64,000 nt of DNA, taken from the NCBI RefSeq assembly GCF_007679965.1, contig NZ_VEHL01000002.1, positions 124,001 through 188,000 of the forward strand, written 5' to 3'. Below the pieces are notes generated by a model. That model did not search any database. It had not been told where the DNA came from and saw only the letters and a program-made list of their open reading frames with translations. This DNA comes from Bordetella genomosp. 13. GTDB taxonomy: Bacteria; Pseudomonadota; Gammaproteobacteria; Burkholderiales; Burkholderiaceae_B. Positions 27,821 to 37,257 of this stretch are shown piece by piece (positions within the stretch are counted from its first letter, which is position 1; each line of letters begins with the position of its first letter). The translations under genes were made by a program, and so were the position numbers.

Positions 27821-28501
27821 ATGAAGCCTTGGGACGACATCATCAGCGACGAGGAACAGCGCGCCTACCGGGCCGCCGGCTTCGGCCGGCCCAGCGGGCT
27901 GGGCAAGCGGCCGGCGCTGCTGATCATCGACGTGCAGTACCGCACGGTCGGGACGAAGCCGCGGCCGTTCTGGGAGTCGATCGAGGAGTTCCCCACCAGC
28001 TGCGGCGAGGTGGGCTGGCAGGCCGTGGGCCACATCGCGCGCCTGCTGGCGGTGTTCCGCGAGCGCGGCTGGCCCGTGCTCTATCCGCACGTCGCGCCCA
28101 AGAAGGCGACCGACGGCGGCCGCCTGGCCGAGAAGGTGCCGGCCATCATGAACATTCCCGCGCACGGCTACGAGTTCGTGGCCGAGGTCGCGCCGCGCGA
28201 GGGCGACGTGCTGTTGCCCAAGAAGCATCCCAGCGCGTTCTTCGGCACCGCGCTGGCCAGCCACCTGATCGACCTGCAGGCCGACACGCTGGTGGTCACC
28301 GGATGCACTACCAGCGGCTGCGTGCGCGGCAGCGTGGTCGACGCTTTCTCGCTGAACTTCAAGGTTTTCGTGCCGCAGGACGCGGTGTACGACCGCAGCC
28401 AGGTGTCGCATGCGGTGAACCTGTTCGACATGTCGGAGAAATACGCCGACGTCGGGACCACCGACGCGCTCATCGGCAAGCTGGAAACGGTAGGCAGATA
28501 A
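27821..28501 (+). CDS. Isochorismatase-like cysteine hydrolase
   Basis: A 226-residue hydrolase of the N-carbamoylsarcosine amidase/isochorismatase fold. The triad is visible as Asp37 (LLIIDVQ), Lys134 or 135 (LLPKKHPSAF) and Cys167 (TTSGCVRGS, after a cis-peptide-like VTGC). The ATG at 27821 has AAGGAG at 27806-27811 with nine bases spacing; an ATG at 27797 overlapping the previous stop is an alternative. Related enzymes remove carbamoyl or amide groups from linear products, for example N-carbamoylsarcosine or ureidoacrylate. This fits the product of the preceding ring-opening enzyme. Confidence 0.92.
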   Translation: MKPWDDIISDEEQRAYRAAGFGRPSGLGKRPALLIIDVQYRTVGTKPRPFWESIEEFPTSCGEVGWQAVGHIARLLAVFRERGWPVLYPHVAPKKATDGGRLAEKVPAIMNIPAHGYEFVAEVAPREGDVLLPKKHPSAFFGTALASHLIDLQADTLVVTGCTTSGCVRGSVVDAFSLNFKVFVPQDAVYDRSQVSHAVNLFDMSEKYADVGTTDALIGKLETVGR

Positions 28502-28533
28502 GAACCTCAACGCACACAAGTGGGAAAACGATC

Positions 28534-29691
28534 ATGAAACTGTTGCGACGCAAACTCATTGCCTCGGCCGCCGCGCTGGCCGCCTGCGTGGGCCTGGCCG
28601 GACCGGCCCAGGCCCAGTCCAAGGAGCCGCTGCGCTTCGGCCTGGCCATGCCGCTGACCGGCTCGCAGGCCTTGTTCGGCGCGGACCAGGCCAAGGCGGC
28701 CCAGTGGGCGGTGCAGGACATCAACGCCAAGGGCGGGGTGGACGGCCGTCCGCTGGAGATGATCCTGCTGGATACCCAGGCCGACCCGCGCCTGGGGATC
28801 AATGCGGTCAACCGCCTGGTCAACGTGGACAAGGTGCCCGTGTTCGGCACCGCCTGGAGCGCGGTCGTGAAGGCAGTGGCGCCCATCGCCAATCGCAGCA
28901 AGGTGCTGGGCCTGAGCGTGGGCGCCAACTCGCCCGAGATCGCCAAGCTGGGCGACTACGTGTACACCACCTATCCGCTGGCCGACGTGGACGTGGTCGC
29001 GCAGGCCCGCTATGCGCGCCAGACGCTGAAGAAGGAAAAGGCCGCGGTGCTGTACATCCACAACGACAGCGGCGTGGAAGGCGCGCGCATCTATCGCCAG
29101 GCCTTCGAGGAGCTGGGCGGCAAGGTGGTGGCGTACGAAGCCTACGACGCGCAGTCCACCGACTACACCGGCGCGCTGCTGAAACTGCGCACGGCCAACC
29201 CCGACATCATCCACGTGCAGGGCCTGGTGTCCGACCTGCCGCAGGTGATCGCGCAGCTGCGCCAGCTGGGCCTCTCGCAGCCCATCTCCACCTATTCCGC
29301 GGGCTACAACCCCAAGGTGGTGCAGCAGCTGGGCGCGGCGGCCGAGGGCCTGCTGGTGTCCGCCCTGGCGCCGTCGGCCGAGCAGAACCCCCAGGTGGCC
29401 GAGTTCGTCGAGCGCTGGAAGAAGACCGAGAACCGCATTCCCAACGGCCTGCCGTACACGCAGTACCTGTACGACATGCCCTACCTGATCGCGGATCTCT
29501 ACCGGCACCTGCTGAAGGAAGGCAAGCCGCTGACCGGCGAGAACATGCGCGCCGCGCTGGTGCAGGTCGGCAGCTTCGACCTGCCCATGACGGGCAAGCT
29601 GGAGGTCAGCGCCGACCATCGCGTCAAGAAGCCGGTCTACCTGTTCGAGGTGAAGAACGGCCAGTTCACGCCCATCGCAACCGTGCAGTAA
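28534..29691 (+). CDS. Liv-type ABC transporter periplasmic binding protein
   Basis: This exported protein of 385 residues has a signal peptide ending in GLAGPAQAQ and a type I periplasmic binding fold (LRFGLAMPLTGSQALFGADQ, then the AAQWAVQDINAKGGVDGRPL pattern). The family imports branched amino acids, amides, ureides or aromatic acids. Two permease and two ATPase genes follow directly, so the system is complete. The position between the hydrolases and the transporter suggests that it feeds the cyclic substrate to the pathway. Confidence 0.94.
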   Translation: MKLLRRKLIASAAALAACVGLAGPAQAQSKEPLRFGLAMPLTGSQALFGADQAKAAQWAVQDINAKGGVDGRPLEMILLDTQADPRLGINAVNRLVNVDKVPVFGTAWSAVVKAVAPIANRSKVLGLSVGANSPEIAKLGDYVYTTYPLADVDVVAQARYARQTLKKEKAAVLYIHNDSGVEGARIYRQAFEELGGKVVAYEAYDAQSTDYTGALLKLRTANPDIIHVQGLVSDLPQVIAQLRQLGLSQPISTYSAGYNPKVVQQLGAAAEGLLVSALAPSAEQNPQVAEFVERWKKTENRIPNGLPYTQYLYDMPYLIADLYRHLLKEGKPLTGENMRAALVQVGSFDLPMTGKLEVSADHRVKKPVYLFEVKNGQFTPIATVQ

Positions 29692-29742
29692 AGACCGCCG
29701 CGGGCGCGGTGGATCGGCCGCGCCCCGGCAACGGGGATAGAT

Positions 29743-30672
29743 ATGCTGGACTTCCAGACACTGCTGCAAATCGGCTGGACCGGGTTGGCCAACGCCAGCT
29801 ACGCGGTCCTGCTGGCCGCGGCGTTCTCATTGGTGCTGCGCGTCGTGAAGGTATGGAACTTCGCGCAGGCCGGCCTGATGGGAATCGCCTATTACACGAT
29901 GTATGCCGCCATCAACAAGCTGGGCCTGCCCACCTGGGCGGTGCTGGCGTGCGGCGCGGCCTCGGCCATCATCGCCGCGCTGGCCATGGAAACGCTGGGC
30001 CTGCAGACCTTCCGGCGGCGCAACTCGCCGCCGCTGACCTTCTTCATCTTCACGCTGGTGATCTCGGAGTTCGTGCAGTACGCGCTGGCGATGGTCGCCG
30101 GCACCGAGCCGGTGTCGCTGGCCAAGACCATCATCTCGCCTTCGTTCATGGCGGGCGGCGTGATCGTCAGCCACTGGGACGTCACGGCCATCGGGGTCAC
30201 GCTGGCGCTGATGATCGTGCTGTACGTGCTGCTGAAGCATTCGCGGCTGGGCCAGGTGATGATGGCCGCCGCGGACAATCCGCACCTGTCGCGGCTTTAT
30301 GGCATCAACGTGCGGCGCGTCTATGCCTGGACCTTCGTGATCGCGGCGATCCTCATCGTGGCGGGCATGTACCTGTTCGGTACGCGCGCGTCCATGGTGC
30401 CCAACACGCCGCTCGAGATGATGCTGTTCGCCGTGATCGCGGCCCTGCTGGGCGGCATGGGCAACGTGTTCGGCGCCGCCGTGGCGGCGGTGTTCCTGGG
30501 CCTGCTGCGCGCCTTCAGCATCCTGGTGATCCCGTCGGCCTGGCAGAGCCTGATCCTGTATGCGCTGCTGTTCATCACCATCCTGTTCTTCCCGCAAGGC
30601 GTGAAGATCGTCCGCAAGCGCCGCAGGCCGGCGTCCGCGGCGGCCTCGCCCGGCGCGGCCACGACGGCCTGA
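29743..30672 (+). CDS. Branched-chain amino acid-type ABC permease (LivH-like)
   Basis: This inner-membrane permease of 309 residues has about eight hydrophobic segments. The N-terminus is LQIGWTGLANASYAVLLAAAF, and the permease loop AAADNPHLSRLYGINVRRVYAWTF is the LivH-type coupling region that contacts the ATPase. It is the second component of the transporter that begins at 28534. A purine-rich GGGGATAG precedes the ATG at 29743. Confidence 0.93.
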   Translation: MLDFQTLLQIGWTGLANASYAVLLAAAFSLVLRVVKVWNFAQAGLMGIAYYTMYAAINKLGLPTWAVLACGAASAIIAALAMETLGLQTFRRRNSPPLTFFIFTLVISEFVQYALAMVAGTEPVSLAKTIISPSFMAGGVIVSHWDVTAIGVTLALMIVLYVLLKHSRLGQVMMAAADNPHLSRLYGINVRRVYAWTFVIAAILIVAGMYLFGTRASMVPNTPLEMMLFAVIAALLGGMGNVFGAAVAAVFLGLLRAFSILVIPSAWQSLILYALLFITILFFPQGVKIVRKRRRPASAAASPGAATTA

Positions 30673-30688
30673 TCCGCCCGGAGACCTC

Positions 30689-31561
30689 ATGGAATACCTC
30701 ACTGCATTGCTGGTGCTGATCGGGCTGTACGTGATCCTCGCCTCCAGCTTCAACCTGATCATCGGCTATGGCGGCCTGATCAGCATCGCGCATCCGATCT
30801 TCTTCGCGCTGGGCGCCTACACCGTGGGCGTGCTGTCCACGCAATGGGAGGCGCAGCCGGCGCTGGCCATCGTCGCCGCGTTCGGCGTGGCGATGGCGGC
30901 GTCGTTCATGCTGTCGCTGCCGTCGCTGCGCATCTCGGGAGACTACCTGCTGATCACCAGCATCGGCTTCCAGCTGGGCCTGCTGGAAATCATCAAGAAC
31001 CTGGATTTCGTGGGCGGCGCAAGCGGCCTGGGCGGCATTCCAAACATCATCGACGGCCAGCGCAACCTGATCTTCGCCGGCATCTCGCTGGCGCTGGCGG
31101 CCACCACGGTGCTGGGCCTGCGCATGCTGGTGCGCGGGCCCTATGGCCGCGCGATCCAGGCCATGCGCGACGACGAACTGGCCTTCCAGGCGTTGGGCCG
31201 CAACGCGATGAACATCAAGATCGCCATCTTCGCGCTGGGCTCCGGCCTGGCCGGCCTGGCGGGCGGGCTGTATGCCTACTACTACCAGTACGTCACGCCC
31301 GACCAGTTCCAGATCCTGCAATCGGCCATGATCCTGACCATGGTGGTGGTGGGCGGCATGGGCTCGGTGATGGGGCCGGTGGTGGGCGCGGTGCTGTTGC
31401 TGCTGCTGCCCGAGGCCATCACGTTCCTGAACCTGCCGTCCTCGGTGATGGGGCCGCTGCAGGGCCTGATCTTCACGTCGCTGGTGATCCTGTTCCTGTT
31501 CCTGCGTCCGCAGGGGTTGGTGGCGCCCGCGCGCGGCGGCCTCACGCAGGGAGAGCATTGA
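30689..31561 (+). CDS. Branched-chain amino acid-type ABC permease (LivM-like)
   Basis: This 290-residue membrane protein has the LivM features LIIGYGGLISIAHPIFFALGAYTVGVL and a coupling loop with AIQAMRDDELAFQALGRN. It is shorter than the E. coli LivM because it lacks the N-terminal extension, as most actinobacterial and betaproteobacterial members do. GGAG precedes the ATG, and the stop overlaps the ATG of the ATPase gene (TGATG). It pairs with the LivH-like protein to form the channel. Confidence 0.93.
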   Translation: MEYLTALLVLIGLYVILASSFNLIIGYGGLISIAHPIFFALGAYTVGVLSTQWEAQPALAIVAAFGVAMAASFMLSLPSLRISGDYLLITSIGFQLGLLEIIKNLDFVGGASGLGGIPNIIDGQRNLIFAGISLALAATTVLGLRMLVRGPYGRAIQAMRDDELAFQALGRNAMNIKIAIFALGSGLAGLAGGLYAYYYQYVTPDQFQILQSAMILTMVVVGGMGSVMGPVVGAVLLLLLPEAITFLNLPSSVMGPLQGLIFTSLVILFLFLRPQGLVAPARGGLTQGEH

Positions 31562-32322
31562 TGAGCAGTCCCATCCTGTCCCTGCGCGGGCTGTGCAAGC
31601 GCTTCGGCGGCGTGGTCGTGGCCGACCGCATCGACCTGGACATCGGGCCGGGCGAGATCCTGGGCCTGATCGGACCCAACGGCGCGGGCAAGACCTCGCT
31701 GTTCAACCTCGTGTCCGGTGTGGTGGCGGCGGATGCCGGCACCATCGCGCTGTCGGGCACGCCGCTGGCGGGGCAGCCGCTGCATCGCCGCGCGCGCGCC
31801 GGCGTGGCGCGCACCTGGCAGCACATGCGGCTGTTCGGATCGCTGAGCGTGATGGAGAACCTGATGGTGGCGCCCACCGAGTATCCGGGCGAATCGATCT
31901 GGCGGCTGGTCACGGCCGGCCCCGCTGTGCGGCGCGCCGAGCAGCGCTCGCGCGAACGGGCCAGGCAGGTCCTGGCGCGCATGAAGCTCGACAAGCTCGC
32001 GGACGCCAACGTCAACGACATCACCTTCGGCCAGCAGAAGCTGGTGGGCCTGGCGCGCGCGCTGATGAGCGAAGGCCCGTGCCTGCTGCTGGACGAACCC
32101 ATGGCGGGCGTGGAGGGCGCGGCCTACGAGACCATGCGCGACATCGTGCGCGAAGAGGCGCAGGCGGGCCGCGCGGTGTGCGTGGTGGAGCACAACGTGT
32201 CCTTCATCCAGGACCTGTGCAACAGCGCGGTGTTCATGGCGCAGGGCCGCATCCTCGAGCGGGGCGACGTGGCCACCCTGCTGCGCAGCAAGACGCTGGC
32301 CGAACTCTATTTCGGCAAGTGA
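31561..32322 (+). CDS. ABC transporter ATPase (LivG-like)
   Basis: This 253-residue ATPase has Walker A GPNGAGKTS near residue 39, a LivG-type degenerate signature ITFGQQKLVGLARAL and Walker B CLLLDEPMAG, followed by a typical switch His (VEHNVSF). The phrase GVARTWQHMRLF is the LivG Q-loop equivalent. It energises the permease pair upstream. Translation is coupled to the permease gene by a one-base overlap. Confidence 0.94.
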   Translation: MSSPILSLRGLCKRFGGVVVADRIDLDIGPGEILGLIGPNGAGKTSLFNLVSGVVAADAGTIALSGTPLAGQPLHRRARAGVARTWQHMRLFGSLSVMENLMVAPTEYPGESIWRLVTAGPAVRRAEQRSRERARQVLARMKLDKLADANVNDITFGQQKLVGLARALMSEGPCLLLDEPMAGVEGAAYETMRDIVREEAQAGRAVCVVEHNVSFIQDLCNSAVFMAQGRILERGDVATLLRSKTLAELYFGK

Positions 32323-32343
32323 TGCCGACGGGAAGGAACCATC

Positions 32344-33039
32344 ATGCTCGAACTCAATGGCGTGAACGCCCGCTACGGCAAGCTGCACGTGCTGCATGAC
32401 CTGTCGCTGCAGGTGCCGGAAGGCCAGCGCCTGGGCATATTCGGCCACAACGGCGCGGGCAAGACCACGCTGCTGCGCGCCTGCCTGGGCGACCTGGAGT
32501 CGGTGTCCGGCCAGATCCGGTACGGTCAGCACGACATCCAGCCCAACGGCGTGCACCACAACGTGCTGCACGGCATGGCCTTCGTGCCGCAGGGGCACAA
32601 CGTGTTCCGGGAGCTGCCCGTGGCGCAGAACCTGGACATCGCAGGCCTGCGCCTGCAGGGCAAGGCGCGCCAGCAGGCGCGCGACGAGGTTTATGGCCTG
32701 TTTCCGCTGCTGGCCGAGCGCAGCGACCAGATCGCGGGATCGCTGTCGGGTGGACAGCAGCAGATGCTGGCGCTGGGCATGGCGCTGATGACCCAGCCCT
32801 CGATCCTGCTGCTGGATGAACCCACCATCGGCCTGGCGCCGGTGATCGTGCGCGACGTGCTGGCCAGCGTCACCGAGATCAACCGCGCCCGCAGGACCAC
32901 GGTGGTGATCGTGGAGCAGAACGTGCCCGCCACGCTGGCCAACGTCGACCGCGCGGTGGTGCTGAAGTCCGGCCGCATCATCCATGACGGGCCGGCCGAC
33001 CAACTGCTGCAGCAGGAAAGCCTATGGCATCTGTTCTGA
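32344..33039 (+). CDS. ABC transporter ATPase (LivF-like)
   Basis: This 231-residue ATPase shows Walker A GHNGAGKTT, the canonical signature LSGGQQQMLALG, and Walker B ILLLDEPTIGLAP with the LivF-typical VEQNVPATLA. GGAAGGAA lies before the ATG. Its 3' end overlaps the start of the first MmgE/PrpD gene by 16 bases, which ties the transporter and the enzymes into one transcript. Confidence 0.94.
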   Translation: MLELNGVNARYGKLHVLHDLSLQVPEGQRLGIFGHNGAGKTTLLRACLGDLESVSGQIRYGQHDIQPNGVHHNVLHGMAFVPQGHNVFRELPVAQNLDIAGLRLQGKARQQARDEVYGLFPLLAERSDQIAGSLSGGQQQMLALGMALMTQPSILLLDEPTIGLAPVIVRDVLASVTEINRARRTTVVIVEQNVPATLANVDRAVVLKSGRIIHDGPADQLLQQESLWHLF

Positions 33040-34448
33040 ACGGTGCGGACGACGCGCGCGCCGCGCTGGCGCGGGCCTTTTCGGACTGCGCGCGCCGCCT
33101 GCACGCGGTGTCGTTCGCGTCGCTGCCCGCGCAGGTTCGGGCCCGCGCCGCGGCCATCCTGGCCGACGACCTGGGCGCGGCCTTCAGCGCCGTGCGCGAA
33201 CCCGAAGTGGCGCGGGCGCGCGCGCTGGCGCTGGCCCACGCGCCGGCCGGACCGGTGTCGCTGCTGGCGCCGGGCCGCCCTCGGCTGTCGCTGCACGCCG
33301 CGGCCCGCCTGAACGGGCTGGCCATGGGCTGGAACGAACTGGACGAAGGCTATCGGCGCGCCGTCTGCCATGGCGGCCTGTACGTGCTGCCCGCGCTGCT
33401 GGCGCAGGCGGAGGCCGACGGCGCCAGCGCGGCGGAGGTGCTGCGCGCGCTGGTGCTGGGCTATGAGCTGGCGGCGCGTACCGCCGCGGCCTTCCGCTTT
33501 CCGGTCATGCGCATCCATCCGCATGCCCTGCTGGCGCCCGTGGGCGCGGCGGCTGGCGTGGCCTTCCTGCGGCGCGTGCCGGCCGAGCAATTGATCGCCG
33601 CGGTAGCGGGTGCAACGGCGCTGGGCATGGCGGGCCCGTTCAACCAGGCCGTGCGGGGCGCGCTGGTGCGCAATGCCTGGGCCGCGCACGGCGCGGTGGC
33701 CGGCCTGGCCGCGGTGGACGACGCCGCCTGCGGCATTGGCGGACAACCCGGCACGCCGCACGACGTGTACGTCACCGCGCTGGACGCGCAGTGCCATCCG
33801 GATGCCTATGCCGACGACGGCCAGTGGGCCGTGCTGTCGGGCTACCAGAAGATCAATGCCTGCTGCCAGTACGCGCACTCCGCCATCGAGGCGGTGCAGG
33901 CGCTGCTGCGGCGCCATCCCGGCTGGCTGGGCGGCGAGGCCGTGCGATCGGTGCGCGTGCAGGCGCATCCGCTGGCGCTGGGGCTGGACAACCGCGAGCC
34001 GGCCACCACGCTGGCCGGCAAGTTCTCGTTGCCGCATGCCGTGGCCACCGCGCTGGTGCACGGACATGGCGGCGCCGAGGCCTTCGCCGCCGGGTCGTTG
34101 GCCGAGCCGCGCGTGGCCCGGCTGCGCCAGGCCCTGGTGGTGGAGCCTTTTCCCGAACCGCGTGCCGCGCCGCATGACCGGCCGGCCCGCGTGTTCATCG
34201 CCGCGGACGACGGCCAGGACGAGGAAACCTGCTTGAGTGCGCAGGGCGGGCCCGACAAGCCGTTCGACGCCGTGCAGATCGAGGACAAGCTGCGCGCGCT
34301 GTGCCGGCCCGTGGCGCCCGCGGCGCCCGGCTGCCTGCGCCGCCTGGCCGAGTGCGCCCGGCGCGACGACCCCGGATCGGCCGCCGCGCTGGCGCGGCCC
34401 TGGGCCGCCTGGCTGGACGAGATGTACCAGGGCGCACCCGACGCCTGA
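33024..34448 (+). CDS. MmgE/PrpD family protein (first copy)
   Basis: The product has 474 residues with an all-alpha N-terminal domain and the family phrases LNGLAMGWNELDEGYRRAVCHGG, VLGYELAARTAAAF and YQKINACCQYAHSAIEAV. The family includes 2-methylcitrate dehydratase, cis-aconitate decarboxylase and an iminodisuccinate epimerase, which act on di- or tricarboxylic acids. It is the first of two copies in this operon, flanking a flavoprotein. The start overlaps livF by 16 bases. The substrate is unknown; a carboxylic acid released by the hydrolases is likely. Confidence 0.88.
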   Translation: MASVLNGADDARAALARAFSDCARRLHAVSFASLPAQVRARAAAILADDLGAAFSAVREPEVARARALALAHAPAGPVSLLAPGRPRLSLHAAARLNGLAMGWNELDEGYRRAVCHGGLYVLPALLAQAEADGASAAEVLRALVLGYELAARTAAAFRFPVMRIHPHALLAPVGAAAGVAFLRRVPAEQLIAAVAGATALGMAGPFNQAVRGALVRNAWAAHGAVAGLAAVDDAACGIGGQPGTPHDVYVTALDAQCHPDAYADDGQWAVLSGYQKINACCQYAHSAIEAVQALLRRHPGWLGGEAVRSVRVQAHPLALGLDNREPATTLAGKFSLPHAVATALVHGHGGAEAFAAGSLAEPRVARLRQALVVEPFPEPRAAPHDRPARVFIAADDGQDEETCLSAQGGPDKPFDAVQIEDKLRALCRPVAPAAPGCLRRLAECARRDDPGSAAALARPWAAWLDEMYQGAPDA

Positions 34449-34465
34449 ACCCCATAGAGGAAGTC

Positions 34466-35866
34466 ATGAACGCAGCAATCGAGAGGGTGGGCGGTTCCGT
34501 GCAATGGGACCTGGAAGTGGACGTGCTGGTGGTGGGCGCCGGCGGCTGCGGGCTGGCCGCGGCCATTGCCGCGCACGACGAGGGCGCGCAGGTCGCCATC
34601 CTGGAAAAGCGCGAGCGTCCGGGCGGCAATTCGTCGCTGAGCACCGGCTCCGTGCCAGGCGCGGGCAGCCGCTTCCAGCGCGAGGCGGGCATCGAGGACT
34701 CGCCCGCCCGCATGATCGAGGACCTGATCCGCCAGGCCGGCGACGGCGAACTGCCCGGGTTGACGCGGCTGATGGCCGAAACCTCGGCGCCGCTGTGCGA
34801 ATGGCTGGTCGACAAGGTGGGCGCACGCATGGCGCTGATCACCGACTATTGCCACGTCGGCCATACCGTGCCGCGCCTGCATGCGCCGGTGTCGCGCCGC
34901 GGGCAGGACCTGGTGGACGACCTGCTGGCCGCCGTGCAGAGGCGCGAGATCCCGCTGGCCACGAACAACCCCGTGACGACGCTTTATGTGGACGAGGCGG
35001 GCGCCGTGATCGGCGCGCAGGTGGCGGGGGCGGGGGTGGACACCACGCGCATCGGCGCGCGCGCCGTCATCCTGGCCTCCAACGGCTTCGCGGCCAACCG
35101 TGAGCTGGTGCGCCGCTACTGCAGCGAGATCGCCGGCGCCGAGTACTTCGGCGCGCTGGGCAGCGAGGGCGAGGCCGTGGCCTGGGGCGAGCAGTTGGGC
35201 GCGCGGCTGGCCAACATGCAGGCCTACCAGGGCTACGCGGCCGTGGCCTATCCGCATGGTTCGCTGCTGTCGTGGACCACGATCGAGAAGGGCGGCATCC
35301 TGGTCAACGCGAACGGCGAGCGCTTCGGCAACGAAGACCTGGGCTATTCCGCCTATGCGCGCCACGTGCTGGAGCAGAGCATGCCGGTGTACGCCATCTT
35401 CGACGACCGCATCAAGGCCCTGGCCAGCAAGGAAGAAGAGTTCCAGGAACTGGTCGACCATGGCGGCGTGAAGGGCGGCGACGATGCCGCGCAGCTGGCC
35501 GCGCCCTTCGCATTGCCGGCCGAGGTCCTGGCCGCGACGCTGGCGGACTATCGCGCGGCCGCCGGGCGGGGCGGCGGCGATGCGCAGGGCCGTCGCCATT
35601 TCGGCCTGGCGCCGCTGCAGGGCCGGTTGTGGATCTGCAGGGTCACGCCCGGTCTGTTCCATACCCAAGGCGGCCTGGCGGTGGATGCGCATGGCCGCGT
35701 GCTGCGGTCCGATGGCCGACCCATCACCGGCCTGTATGCGGGCGGCGGCGCGGCGGCGGGCATCAGCGGCGCGGCGGGGGCCGGCGGGTATTGTTCGGGC
35801 AATGGATTGCTGACGGCCATCGGGCTGGGGTATCTGGCCGGGCGCCACGCGGCGGGGGCGGCATGA
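34466..35866 (+). CDS. FAD-dependent oxidoreductase, fumarate reductase/ketosteroid dehydrogenase type
   Basis: A 466-residue flavoprotein. The N-terminal dinucleotide fold is VDVLVVGAGGCGLAAAIAAHD, ending in ILEKRERPGGNS, and the C-terminal FAD block is GLYAGGGAAAGISG plus SGNGLLTAIGLG. The middle contains the flavoprotein phrase ILVNANGERFGNED. Members reduce or introduce carbon-carbon double bonds next to a carbonyl. There is no signal peptide or haem domain, so it should be a soluble cytoplasmic enzyme. It lies between two MmgE/PrpD genes and overlaps the second by ATGA. Confidence 0.9.
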   Translation: MNAAIERVGGSVQWDLEVDVLVVGAGGCGLAAAIAAHDEGAQVAILEKRERPGGNSSLSTGSVPGAGSRFQREAGIEDSPARMIEDLIRQAGDGELPGLTRLMAETSAPLCEWLVDKVGARMALITDYCHVGHTVPRLHAPVSRRGQDLVDDLLAAVQRREIPLATNNPVTTLYVDEAGAVIGAQVAGAGVDTTRIGARAVILASNGFAANRELVRRYCSEIAGAEYFGALGSEGEAVAWGEQLGARLANMQAYQGYAAVAYPHGSLLSWTTIEKGGILVNANGERFGNEDLGYSAYARHVLEQSMPVYAIFDDRIKALASKEEEFQELVDHGGVKGGDDAAQLAAPFALPAEVLAATLADYRAAAGRGGGDAQGRRHFGLAPLQGRLWICRVTPGLFHTQGGLAVDAHGRVLRSDGRPITGLYAGGGAAAGISGAAGAGGYCSGNGLLTAIGLGYLAGRHAAGAA

Positions 35867-37257
35867 CCGCCGCGCAGCCGCCGCTGTCCCTGCGCATGGC
35901 CGAGTACGCGCAGTCGCTGCGCTTGGCCGACGTGCCGTCCGAGGTGGCGGCGCTGGCACGGTTGCACGTGGCCGATGCGTTGGGCGTGGGGCTGGGGGCG
36001 GCCAGCGTGCCCGTGCATCGCCGCATGCTGCAAGGCCTGATCGCCGGCCAGCCAGCCGCGTCCGGCGCCACGGTCCTGGGATTTTCCACCGCCGTGCCCG
36101 CGGCGACGGCGGCCTTGTTCAACGGCATGTCCATCCACTCGCTGGAGTACGACGACACGCACATGGGCTCCATCGTGCATGGCAGCGCCGTCGTGGTGGC
36201 GGCCGTGCTGGCCGCGGCGGAAGAGGCCGGGCGCGACATGGACGAGGTGGTGCGCCTGGTGGTGGCGGGCTGGGAACTGCTGGTGCGGTTGGGCGAAGCC
36301 GCACCCGGCGATTTTCAGCGCCGCGGCTTCCAGGTCACGTCGGTGGGCGGCGTGGTGGTGGCGGCGCTGCTGGCCGCGCTGGCGCGCGGCGCGTCCGCCG
36401 AAACCGCGGTGCAGGCCATGGGCATCGCCGGCAGCCAGGGGGGCGGTATCTTTGAATTCCTCAGCAACGGGTCGCGCGTCAAGGCCATGCATCCGGGCTG
36501 GGCGGCGCACGGCGGGCTATGGGCGGCCAGCCTGGCGCAGGCGGGCCTGACCGGCCCGCTGACGGTGCTGGAAGGCAGGCACGGCGTATTCCGCGCCTAT
36601 GCCGATGCGCCCGAGGCCGGCGCGCGGCTGGCGCAGTCGCTGGATACGCTGGGCAGCCGCTGGGCGCTGGCCGAGGCTGCCTTCAAGTTCCACCCATGCT
36701 GCCATTACATCCATCCCTACCTGGAGTGCGCGCAGCAGCTGCATGCGCAGGCACAGGGCCAGGAGATCGTCGCGGCGCACTGCAAGGTCGCGGCCGGCGC
36801 GGCGCTGGTCATCGCCGAGCCCTGGGCGACCAAGCAGGCGCCGCGCGACAGCAACGACGCCAAGTACAGCCTGCCCTATTGCGTGGCGCTGGCCCTGCTG
36901 GGGCGGCCTGTGGACCTGGCCGCGATGACGGGCTCCGGCCTGGACGCGGACGCCGTGGCGCTGGCCGCGCGCATCGATGCCGAGCCTTGGAGGGACAGCG
37001 GTTTTCCCCAGCGCTTCGCGGCGGACCTGTCGGTGCGGCTGGCCGACGGGCGCCGCCTGCAGGCCGGCGTGCCCCAGGTGCGTGGCAGCGCCGAGCGGCC
37101 CGCGGATGCGGATCAGGTGCGGGCGAAGTTCATGGCCAATGCGGCGGGCGTGCTGCCGCCCGATGCCTGCGAACGGGCGTGGGTGCTGGTGACCGAGGGC
37201 AGTGCGTCGCTCGTGGAGCTGGCGGGCTGCCTGCGGGCGGGGCAGCTTAAGGACTGA
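35863..37257 (+). CDS. MmgE/PrpD family protein (second copy)
   Basis: This 464-residue paralogue carries the classic family motifs ADALGVGLGAA, SIHSLEYDDTHMGSIVHGSAVVV and AFKFHPCCHYIHPYLECA. The EYDDTH motif, with likely catalytic acid and base, is well conserved here, while the first copy has NELDEGYRRAVCHGG in its place. The two may therefore catalyse different steps or form a heteromer. It closes the operon. The stop at 37257 is followed by small hairpins and a stronger one at 37457-37487. Confidence 0.9.
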   Translation: MTAAQPPLSLRMAEYAQSLRLADVPSEVAALARLHVADALGVGLGAASVPVHRRMLQGLIAGQPAASGATVLGFSTAVPAATAALFNGMSIHSLEYDDTHMGSIVHGSAVVVAAVLAAAEEAGRDMDEVVRLVVAGWELLVRLGEAAPGDFQRRGFQVTSVGGVVVAALLAALARGASAETAVQAMGIAGSQGGGIFEFLSNGSRVKAMHPGWAAHGGLWAASLAQAGLTGPLTVLEGRHGVFRAYADAPEAGARLAQSLDTLGSRWALAEAAFKFHPCCHYIHPYLECAQQLHAQAQGQEIVAAHCKVAAGAALVIAEPWATKQAPRDSNDAKYSLPYCVALALLGRPVDLAAMTGSGLDADAVALAARIDAEPWRDSGFPQRFAADLSVRLADGRRLQAGVPQVRGSAERPADADQVRAKFMANAAGVLPPDACERAWVLVTEGSASLVELAGCLRAGQLKD

